64,000 nt of DNA from positions 509,973-573,972 of the forward strand of contig CM055113.1 of NCBI GenBank assembly GCA_029204225.1. Direction: 5' to 3'. The notes under the pieces are model-generated. The model saw nothing but the letters and a program-made list of their open reading frames with translations. It ran no database searches and was not told the origin of the DNA. Positions 11,740-25,400 of this stretch are shown here, in pieces (positions within the stretch are counted from its first letter, which is position 1; each line of letters begins with the position of its first letter). Source of the stretch: Diphasiastrum complanatum. Taxonomy: Eukaryota > Streptophyta > Lycopodiopsida > Lycopodiales > Lycopodiaceae. Position numbers and translations under genes: made by a program.

Positions 11740-12660
11740 ATATCCATCCAAATCAAGGCACAAGGAAGACAATAATGGAGGGGAATATATTTCAAATAAG
11801 CTCAAAGATTTTGCATAGCACATGGGATTAAGAGGGAGTTTTCTAGTCCTAGGACTCTACAACAGAATGGAGTGGCAGAGAGGAAGAATAGAACCCTATG
11901 TGAATGTGCCAAGGCAATGAGACAACATGCAATAAGTCTTTTTTAGGGGAAGCTTTAGCACATGCTAACTATCTTTGTAACAGGTGGACAAGTGCCTCCT
12001 TGGATGGTAAAACTCCTTTTGAGGTCCTCTATGGTAGGAGGTCGACTGTCAAGCATTGTAGGATCTTTGGTTGTACTTGTTTTGTCAACATCACTCTTGA
12101 TGATAGAACTAAAGAAGATCCTTCATCAAAGAAGGGTGTGTTTGTTGGCTATAGTGAAGTAAGCAAGGCTTACATTCCTTCAACAAGAAAAGTTCTCATT
12201 TCTAGAGATGTCATCTTTGAAGAAGACAATGTACCAAAGAAAGTTGATGTTGATGAAACTAACAATCTTCATGTTGTTTCTCCTAACTTTTTTGACTGTG
12301 ATGGATCTATAGATGATGATGGTGGAGATGCTTCTCCAAGTCAAGTTCCAAGAAGATCCTCAAGTCAAAGGGAAAAGCCAACAAGGCTTACATATGATGA
12401 GAAGGGTAAGCAAGTTGTGGAAGGTACAAACTTGGCTTTACTCACACGTTTTGGTACATCTTCTTGTGTGGATGATGTTATGCATATGGATGGGTGTCTT
12501 CATGAAATGGATGTCATTTATGGTTCTGGAAAATAGGTTTTGGTCAATGGTTTTGATGGTTGTGAAAAGTACAGTACTAAGGACCATAAATGGATCTTTG
12601 AATGATCCACAAGGTGATTGTATGCTTGTTAAACAATCTATCAGAAACTAGTCATCAGAA
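11740..12660 (+). pseudogene. Copia integrase fragment
   Basis: Homology starts at a decayed second catalytic region (EDNNGGEYISNKLKDFA, near 11770). In another frame it continues as HGIKREFSSPRT, QQNGVAERKNRTLCECAKAM, then in the 11904-12536 frame as GEALAHANYLCNRW, LDGKTPFEVLYGRR and RIFGCTCFVNI. It ends with an acidic linker (SSQREKPTRLTYDEKGKQ) that normally precedes RT. At least two frame changes occur before 11960. RT and RNase H are absent. A related LTR lies 1.4 kb downstream (14050), so this is probably an internally deleted member of the family at 1-3378. Confidence 0.85.
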
Positions 12661-14049
12661 AACAAGATCTAGTTTAGCAGCTTGATAGGAAACAAGTAGA
12701 GACAATCAAAGCATTGATCAAATAGTCTAATCCAACTCCACATGTGTGGAAATAAGGCTGTAGTACGGCCTGTAGACAGTGTTTACAAAGTGCCAAAGCT
12801 GGGTTTCATTGGAAAAATAGAGTAATCACCATACAATGAGAGGAAACTCGAGTTTCTCCTTGAGGCTCCAAAAAGTTTCTATCTTCTCACTATGGAGAAT
12901 GGAAATACATAGTAAAACACACTTCCTTTGCAAAGTTAGGTGAAAATCCAGCATGTAATAAGGAAGTAGACTCCACTTTCTTGCCCTAATGTGAAAACCC
13001 TAGCCTAGATCCAAGAGTCATGCTTGGTAGGTGCATGGTAGGTACAAATCTCATCATAAATCATGGTCTAGATCCTACAAAGTAGGAATCACTACCAAAT
13101 AGACACAACCACTCCTCTTGACTCGTGGTAACCTACTTTAGGTGTGTATGTACAAGTGGCACTTTGGCCATTCAAGTAACCAACAAACAATATTGACAAA
13201 ATGTACAATATTCTACATGGCTAGATTTGCCAATGTAGGCAACTTTTCACAATGGTCAAGTGGAATATCAAGAGGTTGATCTATTTGAGCTTCATCAACA
13301 TCAATTGAAAATTGGCAATTTGGAGCTAGTCAAGAGCATCAAAGAAGAATAAAATGGCCAAGGCACTAAGGATCTGTTTTTGCAAGTTATTGAAGACTCA
13401 AGTAAATGCAACGGAGAATCAAGAAAGTCTTCTTCAAACCTACTTTACTCATCTAACTTTATGTTTGAGCTATGTTATGTCAATGTGTGGAAATTGTCAA
13501 AATTTGGTGAATCTATGATCATCTTTTTGTATCCAATGGATCTTGAAGAAGGACTAGTGCTACCTTCTAGTTATATGGAGTCTTATGGAGCTGGCTTGTT
13601 GTATTCTTTTACTCATGGATTTCCAAGGCTTGATGGTTCTTTATGACAAGAAGGCAATGGAGGCTCATTCATGGTGGATTTCAACACATACACTTCACAA
13701 GAAGTGAAATATGGAGAAGACATGCAAGCAAGCATTCATCACTTTCATTTATTACATGTTTTCTGCTATTTTACAGATATTTCAAAGGTGGAAACACGGA
13801 GGAAACATTCCATTTCCATTCTACGTTATTCTTCATGTACTAGTTTCATCTTGAAATGTAAAATTGATGTAAGAAATAGTGAAACATCCAATATGGACAC
13901 TATTATCTATATCAATTATGAAGTTTATTGTTTTGTACATATTAGGATCATTGAGAGGAGATGTATATTTAAGATGGAAATCATTCTTAAGTTAGATCAA
14001 AATCGTGTTGTAAAACTAGCAAGTATAGTTGAAGAGGGAGTACGAAAAT
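12661..14049 (+). other. Noncoding 3' internal region of the copia relic
   Basis: No protein similarity recognised. Short frames at 13380-13646 and 13671-14069 have no domain I know. A polypurine-rich GAAGAGGGAGTACGAAAAT (14031-14049) directly precedes an LTR start and looks like its PPT. Confidence 0.4.
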
Positions 14050-14262
14050 TGTCAACATTTCCTAGCTAGTTTTAGGCCAAATTTGGTATTTTTGACACAT
14101 AGTTTTGGATTTGGGCCTTCCATACGTGTAGAAGAGGCCTAGATACTTTTATTTTTGTATATATTTCATATTGAAGAAGTCTCAAACTTCAGGTTCTTCG
14201 AAATGACACCAAAATCATGTTATTTGGATGTATAAGCCAAAATTGGCTATTTTAGAATTCAT
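14050..14262 (+). repeat. Truncated copia LTR, same family as 2718-3378
   Basis: Starts TGTCAACATTTCCTAGCTAG, as the LTR at 3378 does on the minus strand. Similarity continues with gaps (ACTTCA, GACACCAAAAT, TATAAGCCA) and fades at about 14262. The rest of the LTR is not visible. Confidence 0.65.
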
Positions 14263-15189
14263 CTTTACACAAAAAATATTTACGATATTATTATCTTTGA
14301 TTTTTATAGAAATTACAATTAAGCTCCAGTGATCACTGCAAAAAACCATGAAGAATAAATAAGTAGACAAGTAAAGAATTTGACAAGTAAAGAGATAGAC
14401 ATACTAAAAAAAATTGTTGAGAAGGGACACTTCTTTCAGCTTAAGGGTCACACTATATATCATTGGATGACATTAAGTTGTGCATTCAACATGTTATTAT
14501 GCAGAGGTGATCATTGACCAATTTTTTGCAAGACAAGTAAGCCTTTGTATTCCAATTAAATTTGGCTATGAAATCATATTGTAAGTCTCAATTTCAATAC
14601 TCATAAAGTGCAATGTGAGGCAAAGTGCATTGACTAAGACAAAGACATGCTACACAAACCTTGAGCTTTTAATTTTTTATTCCTACGGTCAATTTTTTTT
14701 TTTTCGGAGGATGTGCTAGACTTTATTTATGCTAGACTTTCTCTTAGCCATAATTCAATTATCTTCACTTCTACTATGTAATTTGTAGATATTCCATCTA
14801 TTGAAAACATTATGATAGTCTAAGGGAAATTGGCATCAAGTTCATGGTGGAGGCATGCTATATGATTTTTTATTTTTGGGATTCCATCAAGGTTATCCTG
14901 TCTTTAGTATGGTAAATCCAATATGATAGAAGAGGCACCTTCAAAAGAAGGTGAGCCCAATAGTAAGCATGAGGCACCTTCAAAAGAGGAGCCCAACAAT
15001 GAATCCACATGAATAGTATAATAGAAGAACTACTTATAAATATCATATTTGTATAAAAGAATAAACATTTGTATTGAACCCAGACACATGCATATCTGAA
15101 TAGATATGAATGCATATATTTGTGCACATGTATATTTGAAAATCGACAATGTTGCTTTTGTCAAGGTTTTATAAATCTAATGGCTGTAC
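14263..15189. other. No gene seen
   Basis: AT-rich noncoding sequence. The minus frame at 14870-15127 has no recognisable domain and I do not support it. Confidence 0.3.
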
Positions 15190-16600
15190 CTACATCCTTG
15201 CATTTCATAATCTCATCGTCTCTTGCAAATATGCATGAAACATTGTATTAAAATTGCTCGCATTGCATCATATTTTTTCAATAATCAATATCTAGTAAAA
15301 AACAACTTTGATGAGCGAAGACTTATTAGGTTTTCCAATAACCATGAATCTATAAAAATATATGGATGCTAATTTGACTCCACAATCTTGTCTCCATTTG
15401 AGTTGTTATCCTAACCCGTCCATAAAACTCGAGAAATCATCATTTGATCAATCTTTTCAAAAAAAATAAAGTAGGTGTTCTATGCATATTTGCATTTAAG
15501 AGAAATTCACAAATACATATAATGCTTATTGGATACATCATACTTGAGATAAGAAAAACAATTATCATGTATTTCTCGAAGAAAACCATTTGCAATTAGT
15601 TGACTATCATTTGATCACTAAAATTAACACGAGCAAGTTCTCCTTAGGAGAGAGATATTGTAAACATCTCTTATAAGGAGAATCTGCTTGTGTTAGGAGT
15701 GTAGGTGTAAAGGTTTGTGTTGTGGTACAAAAGAGCAAGAAAAAAACAGGCATATAGATGTTCATGAAATTAAGATAAGAAAGGTATATACCAACATGTC
15801 AAGATGTGGAGTCCATTTGTGTTCAACACTATGTGATGCATTTAATAATCTCCTCTTGTCTCTTGCAAATATGCATGAAACAATTTATCAAAAGTGTGCA
15901 ACAACATGTGATACATTTCATAATCTCATTTTCTTTTGCAAATATGCATGAAACAATGTATGAAAAGTGATTGCATTTCATGTTATTTATTTTTTGATAA
16001 CCAATGCATGCTAAAGAACTTGCTTTGATGGGCGAAGACTTATTAGGTTTTCCATTCACAATAAATTTAAAATATTCAAGTAGATCATATTGAACTAGCA
16101 CTAGTTCTTTCATGTATATTGAAAGCTCACTTCCTCCACCACAATATTAGGTAAAAGTTCATTATTGTAAATGATATCAATTTGCTTCCTATCAACATGT
16201 TCATTGACTTCTAGGACCTAATCTTGTGGCACCCACTTTTCATTTATTTTCTTTCCTTTTTTGTCAATGAAAGTTGAGACTAAGTATTTACTTTTCTACA
16301 TGATAATAAAAACATATAAATGCTCTTTTGGACTCTGCAATCTATGTCTCTATTTGACTTGCTATCCCAATTTGTCTATAGGATCTGATAAATCATCATT
16401 TGATAAATCTTTACAAACAAATAAAGTACGTATTTTATGCGCGTTTGCATTTAAAAAGATTTTACATTGTGGTACAATAAAATACGCGTATAGATCATTA
16501 TGACATTAAGATAAAAAAGCCATATACGTACATGTCAAGATGCGGAGTCCGTCTATGTGCACTCATGAGAAAATGCCAAGTAATTAGAAAATGACAATAT
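15190..16600. repeat. Diverged direct tandem duplication (~0.7-kb unit)
   Basis: Unit 1 (about 15200-15890) and unit 2 (about 15905-16600) share phrases in the same order. These are CATTTCATAATCTCAT, TTGCAAATATGCATGAAAC, GCGAAGACTTATTAGG, AATCATCATTTGAT, ATGC(A/G)(C/T)(A/G)TTTGCATTT, GTGGTACAA and CATGTCAAGATG(T/C)GGAGTCC. A third partial copy of the opening is at 15833-15890. I recognise no coding function on either strand. Confidence 0.6.
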
Positions 16601-17686
16601 GACATGCACAATTCATTTGCGGAAAATATTATGTAATGCATCATGCCACTCATGAGCAAAATGAAAAATGCTAGTATGGCATTTTGGACATACTACACTT
16701 TTGTATGTTTTCGAGTGCCCAAAGTTTATTATTTATAGAGTTTTTTATCCAACGCTTCATTTTTTAACACTTGGCAATGACATGCTTTCTCGAGGTGTTT
16801 ACACCCTCACATTCTTGTTTCTTACAAATTGCAATTTTAGATTATCTGTTGGCATGCGCACATATTTTGAATGATTATACAATCAATTTACGTTTGTTCT
16901 ATCTAGACAAATAAAATTTTGAAGTATCACTCACCATACTTTCTAAATTCAATATTCTTCGATGAGCAAGTGTGATGCCTTCATCGTAGCAATGTTATAT
17001 TTCACAAAGTCTTCCTTTTGTCATTAAATTTTCATATTTGATGATTGCTCAAACAGGCTTTCAAGGTTTCATTATGTCTAAATTGTCTTGTGAGCAAAAC
17101 AAGTTTGTTGATTTATTTCAAAAGTTTGGCAACATAGTTGTCTCATCTTTTGATATCTTTGCATCTGAAGAGATTATCCATGTGTTTCTTATGTCAGGAA
17201 AAAACCATCATTTGTTTCGCGAGTGTCTCCTATAAATCTTCTTCTTTTCAAAACCCTGCATGTTTCCCTAAAAGCTATTCATCATCCATGAATGAATTTT
17301 ACAATTCAATAGTTTTCCATGGTAGTCTTGTCATGTGAATGATTTGCATAAAAGTTTCAGTTCAATTTCATGCCAACCATATGTTGTCTAGTTTGGAAAT
17401 ATATATAAGGATGTTGAATTGTCCCTCCTATTTGCTACATAGAGCTCCAAGTTAACTTGTTACAGAAGAAAATATTTTATCAAAAGGGAAAATAAAGGAA
17501 TCAACAAGTGGATACAAATTTTTCTTGAGGATCATCACAACACGTAATTCATCTTAATAAATTTCCACATTATTTATATCAACATGGGAATTCCTTGAGC
17601 AACCTAGACTAGATAGTGTTTGAATATCATCTTGGGCTTCAATGGAAAGTTGTACCAAAAACTTCTTAGTTGAGAACTTTAGTATA
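16601..17686. other. No gene seen
   Basis: AT-rich. Short frames at 16668-16874 and 17038-17338 match nothing I recognise. Confidence 0.3.
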
Positions 17687-18103
17687 TAGAACCGTGGGTC
17701 CTGGGAACCCTGGGGTGAACCGTACCACAGTTCATGAACTGTGGTACAGTTCCAATATATAATTGATTAATTACTTAATTTTTACCCAATTTCCCCACAA
17801 AACCCCTCCCAAGGCATTTTTGGTCCTCATTTCACAGATTTTGTGGTTTGGGGGTGGGAAGTAAAAAAAAAGCCATTAGTTAATTAAATAAACGCTTTGG
17901 TCCTCCCCAAAATAAATAATTAATCCCCGTAAACATTTCTGGTTTTTCGTGGTCTTTTTTGGCATTTTTTTGGGCTGTTTTTGGGGGTGGGAGCTAAAAA
18001 AACATTAATTAATTAGGACGGTTCACCGCGGTTCACCTCTAAAATTTTTGTGAACCGTACGGTTCTGAGAACCATGGTGAACCGTCCACGGTTCTCAGAT
18101 TCT
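17687..18103. mobile_element. hAT-like MITE with GAACCGT subterminal words
   Basis: The ends read ATAGAACCGTGGGTCC (left) and, reverse-complemented on the right, ATAGAATCTGAGAACCGTGG. GTGAACCGT / ACGGTTCAC and the self-complementary TTCATGAA occur many times within 60 bases of each end. Inside, a phrase (TTTGGGGGTGGGA followed by an A run and ATTA-ATTAA) is present twice, at about 17848 and 17972. The interior is noncoding. The left flank AGTATAT and right flank ATGTATG are similar, but a clean 8-bp duplication cannot be fixed. Confidence 0.55.
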
Positions 18104-19442
18104 ATGTATGGAAGTCTCTCGTTTTTTTACCTTCCTTGACTTTAGTATATGGAAGACTATTGTTCTTTTTTACTTTCCTTGACCAGCATTTCTTCACAAT
18201 CAAAGCCAATCAGGTGTTCCCTCTCTTAGATATCTCATGTCAAGGTCATAATCCGCTACTAAAGAAGAATTGAGAACAGCTTTGAAGAAGTTATTGATGC
18301 TAGGAAGTCATTTCTCCCTCCACATGTCCCCACACTTGCTAGACAAGGGGAGTGAGCTGGATCACCTCGTCCTTAGACAGTCAAGAATTTCTTTAGACTC
18401 CATAAATGGCACTGCACCAAATTCTCATTCATGTAAAAATAGTTAAAAAGCTTATCTGCAGTAGCCGGAATCCATCGCCATCATGGTTTATATGATTATA
18501 AAAACCTTGTTGTTTATTCCAACAATGTTTTCAAACCAATGTGGAGTATCCAAACAGAAGCTACTCTATGGTCTTAAGCTTGTGCTCAAGTTGCACCACA
18601 ACTTTCAAACAATTGCAAAGTATCAAATAAGATATGATAGCAATTCATGACAGTACTGCTAAGAGGCATTCAAGAAAATTAGTGAACAAAAAAATATTAA
18701 GCAAGTTGTCAGAAGGCAAGCTGAACACTTTTAAATGTAGGACTTGTTTACTCTCTCAGGCAAAGTGCTTCTAAAAATAGCATCCGAACTTTGATTGGAA
18801 AGCTTTTGTTTTCTGTTCATGTCACAAGTTGGTTGATAGAGTTGTTTCGATCCTTACAAGGTAAATCTACGAGGTGGCTGGACTTACGTATCCAATGATT
18901 ATTAAGTTGAGGCATATAAGGAACAATGGCAGTCACTGATGACTAAACTAATCTATCTTCACCTGCCAAAACGACAGATAAAATCTGAAAGTACTTTCAC
19001 AGCATACTTTCATAGCCAAAATCAGGAAACTCACAGAACGGTAGGTGACGTATGACTTGGTAAATCCCTGGCCAGATATCCCCTCTAAAGAAGTAAATGA
19101 TTTATTAACAGCTCTTTCAACACTCGAAACTCAGCAGCACCACAGTACTTGTTCAAATTGTAAAATAAACTTGAATACACAAAAGAAATGAAAGACTCGC
19201 CCGGAGAGAGAAAGAGCTATAACAATTTGGCAAGGTATATTTGAGTGGAAATTTTGTGCAGACAGAAGTCTGTTTACCAAATGCTGTTCCTCTGAGCTCA
19301 AGAATCGGTTTGATGCATCATATGAAGTTTGTGCAGGAGTTTGGAAGCAGCTATGCATGATTTGAAAATGTTCTTTTTATTTAAGGGCCTTTAGTCACCT
19401 TTCATACACAATATGAGAATCATAAAACGGCAGCTGATGATA
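18104..19442 (-). other. 3' flank of the EF-hand gene; candidate poly(A) signal
   Basis: Lies downstream of the stop codon of the minus-strand EF-hand gene. AATAAA on the minus strand at 19376-19381, about 62 bases past the stop, is a plausible polyadenylation signal; another occurs near 19105. No other gene is visible. Confidence 0.4.
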
Positions 19443-19493
19443 TCAATCAACTGGCACCTCCACCTCCATTTTCAACCCAGCTTTATTGAGAAC
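19443..19493 (-). CDS. EF-hand gene exon 6 (C-terminus)
   Basis: Acceptor CTAGCAG. Encodes [16 protein letters not shown] and TGA. The EVPVD ending matches the family's usual E(V/I)PVD tail, which supports this short terminal exon. Confidence 0.85.
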   Translation of the reverse strand, partial: VLNKAGLKMEVEVPVD

Positions 19494-22400
19494 CTGCTAG
19501 CAATCACAACGTGTTACAAGAGATAATTATTCTCATTGCAGCTTCAGGTTCACATAGACTGACAAAATAGTTGCAGCAATAGTTTAGGCTTGATCCTATG
19601 ACAAACAAGTGTGAGCAACATAATCAAAAAATTCTGGCATGACTTCTTCAACTTTCCCTTTGGAACAAGTGTTTCAATTGGCATCAATCTATGGTGTAAA
19701 TGGCATGGTTACTAAAGAAAGTACTCCCCTTCCTGGGAATGGGGGAACTCCTTTCCAGCAAAGTGTTCCCATTTCCAGGAACATTCATGTTGCTTGGGAA
19801 CCATTCCCCAATAGTGGGAACATGTTCATTTCACCATGCAATCACCTGCCTCAAGGACTTCATTTCGATGGGCCTTGAGGACCTAATATTTATGAAGAAA
19901 GTTATGTTCCTTACTATGCGTCTTTAAGGATGTTGATGCCTTGTGTAACAGGCTTGTATTGAATAACAGCTTCACATTATTGCTGAATTTTTTGCAAATG
20001 TCGCAAGTGTCTGCCCAAGATAGTATTTTCAGCATATACATCACTTTGGGAACTGTAAGTGGCCTTCTAGTAGGGTCTCCCCTTCGTCTAAATAGACAGT
20101 CTCCTCTCACTTTGTTTAAGAGCTTTTTTGAGGGAAAACTTTGAGGCAACGTTCCTTTGTAGGAAGCCCTGCAATCTAGTCTATTGTTGATTGCCTTGAC
20201 ATCTTAGCCCAAGATTGGTATCTTAGTTGCCCCGTTCCGGAACGGAACGCATTCGACAAAAAACGTTCCGACCCAAAAGGGTCGAAACGGGTTTCTAAGA
20301 TTGGTATCCAGGTAACAAATTGTTGCTCTGTTTCACCGTTCCTATCTGAAAGTATCCTTGGCTAGACTAGAAAGGTTATCTGACGCAGCAAGCCGAGGCC
20401 CAAAAATGGCTTAAAATTACAGAAATAGCCTAAAGGCGGTAAGTGCCATCCAAGGGCAATGTCAAAGGCTACCTCTGCCTACAGGATGAGCAGGCGGCCA
20501 TGCACCGACCAGTGTGAAAGGCAGAACCTCTGCAGGCAGCCTCATGCACAGCAAGGACAGCCTGTGGAGGAAGGGGTCAATTAGGGAGGACAAGGGGAGT
20601 ATGAGAGGCCAGTGCAGACCAGTGCCTGCTGGTGACAAGCGAGGGAGAGAGGTTATCCTTCTACCACCCATTCAGACAGTCTCTGGGACCAAAAAATAAA
20701 ATAATGCCCAACATCAATGTCAATGAAATGAACAAAATAAAAGAACTTTGAGTAAGCAAAATCAATAATAAATTTTATGCTTTAGAGTTGAAAAAGTGAT
20801 AGAATTTTGCTCTTTTTGAGCTAACATGAGATGTTCTAGAACAAGCGTCCAGATAATAAATGAAGTGACACAAGATTACAAAGGCAATCCATGAGATGCA
20901 AAATAATAGCTAATTACCACATATAAAGAAAGAGACTACAATTTACACAAATCTGGCCAGGGGAGGTCAACTAAAATCCAAAGCACAACATAAAGAAAAA
21001 TTAACTTGATGTTGAAACGTACTGCATTAATAGATTAGGGTTCAGACAGGCACCTCTAAGAAATCTTGGTAGGTCAAAGCAGAGTCTTCTGAAAAGCCTG
21101 CTTCTTCAAGAGCTTGAATGACGACTTGCTGCAAGTCATTTGCAAAGTATGAGAATCCACATCGTCTGTGCCACTGGACTTGAGCTGCAATTTCTAAATG
21201 CGACAACAATATATTGTATTTGAGCTAATTTGGCAATCTATCCAACTAAGTTGTTGTGATGGACCTTGCGTTGGTCGTCTGTCAAAAAGGAGCCGGACAA
21301 ATCACGCAGCACTTCCAAAATGTCATACATTGTAACTTTTCCATTCCGATCAGAATCATACACTCTGAATATAACTGCCATCCAAAATCAAGGGTCAAAA
21401 TAGTCGCTCTGAAGCAGATCAACTCTCTTCTGATTCTTTAGTGGTTTTGAGGTTATACCTTACATTTTCATTATTATTTTCCTCCTGTATTCAATACATT
21501 TTACATTAATGGTTGTGATGTGTTAAAAAGATTGAAGACAAACTTTGTTGTTGTTGTGCTCTTTGTGAATGATTTACTCATCACACGAAGCAATAAGAAG
21601 CTTATTGCTTGTGTTAAGCAAAATCTTTCTAATGAGTTTGAGATGAAAGATCTGGGTTTGCTACCGTTGTCTTTTTATCTCTCAGGCAAAGTATGCCCAA
21701 AAATTATTGAAGAGGTTTAATATGCAAAAAAGCTTAGCACACCCATGGATGCAAGCAACAAGCCATCAAGAAATGATGGTCCAGCATTTGCAGATGAGAC
21801 TCTCTATCGCCAATTGGTGGGCAGCCTGATTTACCTTACTAACACCAGGCCAGATATCGCTTATGCGGTTGGGGGAAGCCAATTCATGAGTAAGCCTACC
21901 AAAGCACATTGGAAGGCAGCCAAGCGGATCCTACGATATGTGAGAGGGATGATGACCTACGGGATTGGATACACTGATGATGGTGACCTTCAGCTGGAGG
22001 ATTATTTAGATTTTGATTGGGCAGGTGATAGAGACGATCGAAGATCGAAGATCGACGACAGGCTATTGCTTTAGCCTAGGTTCAGGGGCTATATCTTGGT
22101 GCAGCAAGAAGCAGCCTACTATTGCCCTATCATCTACCGAAGCTGAGTACAGGGCAACTACGAGGTCCGCCTGTGAAGCTATTTGGTTACAACGTCTACT
22201 TGAGGATATGCAGATTTCTCAAGTAAGACCTACATTGTTGCATTTCATAACCAAAGCTGCATTCAGCTTGCGAGAAATTCAGTCTATCATGCACGGACGA
22301 AACACATAGAGGTGAACCAGCACTTTATACGGGAGAAAGTGCATAGTGGTGAGATCGAGCTAATTTATTGCGACACCAACAACCAGATAGCTGATATCCT

Positions 22401-25400
22401 TACTAAACCACTTAGTATAGATATGTTTGAAAAGTTCAAAACTTTGTTGGGTGTTAGCTTGAATAAATAGCCATTAAGGGGGGGTGTTGAAGAGTAATGC
22501 CTATTTTACTCCTTTGGCTAAGCACTAATATGTTGTAAGTTGTACATAACTAATGGGGCATGTTATTAATTAAATACATGAGACCCCCCTTTTGTAAGTT
22601 AAGTTAATTAGTGCAAGTGGCCCACTAGGCCAAGTAGCTCACTCATATGGTTGACACCTAGACTTTCCATACATGTATTTGAGGTGCTTGACTCACAAGG
22701 GATGTGGAGGACCCACACTCTCCTCTCTCTCTCTCTAGCAATTCATTTTCACTTCTAAATTTTGGTATTGTGATGTGTTTATGCAATTCTCTTTGTATGT
22801 GATGTTTTCCATAGCTAAGTTTCTCAAGCTTTGTTGGTTGATCTAGTATTAAAGTTAAGATACTCCATAGCTAGGTCTTGCAATTCATCAATATCTCCTT
22901 CAAAGGTCTCCAATAGAGTTCTCCAGACTAAGAGCTCAAAACACATAATCAATCAAGTAACTAATGAGGTTCTTGAGCTCTTATTTATACTAGTCCAAGA
23001 TCAGGGCTTATGTCAAAATTACCAAAATAAGGGCATATATATATTCCAATTTCCCTCCAAAATTGAAGCGTCTCATTTTAAGTCATATATGAGTTTATGT
23101 TGCTAACTTGACAGCTAGGCACAGTAATAATAAAATACAACTAAAATAGCTCCAAATCCCAATGTATGGATTGTGTGTCAATAACACTCGCCAGCTAAAA
23201 GAATATCGCTCTCAATGTGGGCATATAAAAGATCAAATAACTGAAAAGAAATGTCTTGGTCCACAATGTGCTATGCAATGCAGCTAGTGCAACTGCTAAG
23301 TGAGTGGTTGCTGCAAAATATCCAAGCTGAACTGAACCAACATATGAACTGTTAGGCTGTACGAATGAACCAAGAATGCCACAGAAAAGGAACCAAAGGA
23401 ATGTCATATACACCACATGTGAGAAATAAGCTATTGCCAACAAGTACATACCATACCAGCTGAATGGACTGGGAAGAATGTTGCACACCATCCATCAGCA
23501 GGAACTAGATCGACTTCAACCCAACCCAAACATATAGACCAAAAATGCTAGATAGCATCAATAGGATCTACAAATACATAACTGGTACCTTGGCCATGAC
23601 TCATCTACACCAAGCCAACCTATTGGTTCAAGGACACCAAATGAATCCACTTGGCCACTTTGAGAGAGCAAGAGTACTAGAGGACAATGCACAGAATCCC
23701 AAGCTAACAAAAAGAACCATCCACGCAGAACATTATGAGCAAGAATGGTGTTGGAGGATCCGAGACAAGGCATATCGACCACACATACCATCTACAATGG
23801 ACCAATGTTGCACAAATTAAGATATTGTTGTTGTGTATAAACCACTATATTGTATCAATCATAGATGCACTGCAATTCAGAATCGCGATTCCAAATCACG
23901 GTCCGAATTGCGGTTCAGAATCGCGATTCAAAAAAATTCCAAAATCATTTAGAATCGCTTTTTTTTTTTTGGATTTCTTTTTGGGCAATATGGGTATCAG
24001 ATGAAAGTTCTAATTAAGAGCATTATTACTGTGTAGTTTGCCGAATGTTTCAAGTGCAGGATGGTCCAGTGAGTCTAAAACAACCTGGCTTAACAGCATA
24101 AAGTTTGACCTCACAACTAAAATGAATTCTCAACCTGTGTGCATTATAACTTCACTATAGCTTCCACTACCAGTTCAATATACAATCAACTCCATGTCCT
24201 TTCTCTAGCAAGAGTTTGTTTACATTGTTTGACGGCCTGACCTGTGATCTAATCCAGCAATTTGCACCAGGTCTAATGTTGATCCCTCATTGACAATAAA
24301 GCATGTTTCCTAATGGTGCATTTTGCTAGATAGACCTGCAGTTGATTTTGTAGACCAGTAGGAACATTGTTTTGAGGAAAAGTTTGCAAATATCGAGTTG
24401 TACTTGTGTCCCTCAATTAAATTCTGATGGGGCTATAGCGACAGAGGGAACAAACCTAAGGAAGCGGACGGTGGACGTGGACGCGCGTCCGGATGCGCAT
24501 CCAGACGCGTCCAAGTTTTTGAAAAAAAAAAAATTTCAAAAAATAATAAAAAAGTGCAGACACCTGCCCACGCTATCCCTCATCTCAAAAGCAAAATAAA
24601 AGCAATTTATGGCCCCTGTTTTTCCCCCGGAATTAATTATCAGAGGGTGTCTGGCACCCACCTGCCCCCTCCTGTTAAAAAATAGGAAAACGGTACCAAA
24701 AAAATTTGCAAAAAAATTAGCAAAAAAGTTTGCAACAGACCTAACCACTGCACATGCCTCCCATAACTGAGATATTACCAAACAACGACGAGTAATGAGC
24801 AGTTCATAAATTATTATGAACCTTCATTGGGAACTAAGCTCCAAAAAAAGCGGCAAAGAAAGACCTGAAAGTGGTTTTGAGTGAAGATGATGGTTTGTAT
24901 GACAAACATATTACTGGTATAGGGTTTAGGGTGCATCAGTGACTGTCTCAAAGAAGTGAATGCTCACCAGAGGATTGGAGAGAGATGAACGCTCACCAGA
25001 GGATTTGGGAGAGGTGAACGCTCACCAGAAGAGTGACAAGCTCTCAGGACCAGACTGGGGGAAATTAGGGCTCACCAGAAGAGTGACAAGCTCTCAAGAC
25101 AGGAAACCACAAGACCGACACACTACTATGTCTTATATGATGAGATCGGTTTCCCCCCGGATGAACTTCAACAACTTACTAATTACTTATGCAAAACTGT
25201 GTCATTCACTGCAAAAAACCACAAGACCTACACACTACTGTGTCTCGGTTGATGAGATCGGTTTCTCCTCGGATGAACATCAACAGCCTACTAATTACTT
25301 ATGGCACTACTTCAACACGCTACAACACGCTGTCGAAATTTTGCGTACCAACAGGGGGGCTCCCAAACATCTCCCAGTATTCAGGTCCCGACCGGACAAA

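Noticed and set aside
19690-19830. Possible further MITE with GGGAA/TTCCC words in intron 5
   Set aside because: The words recur, but tips and flanking duplication could not be established.
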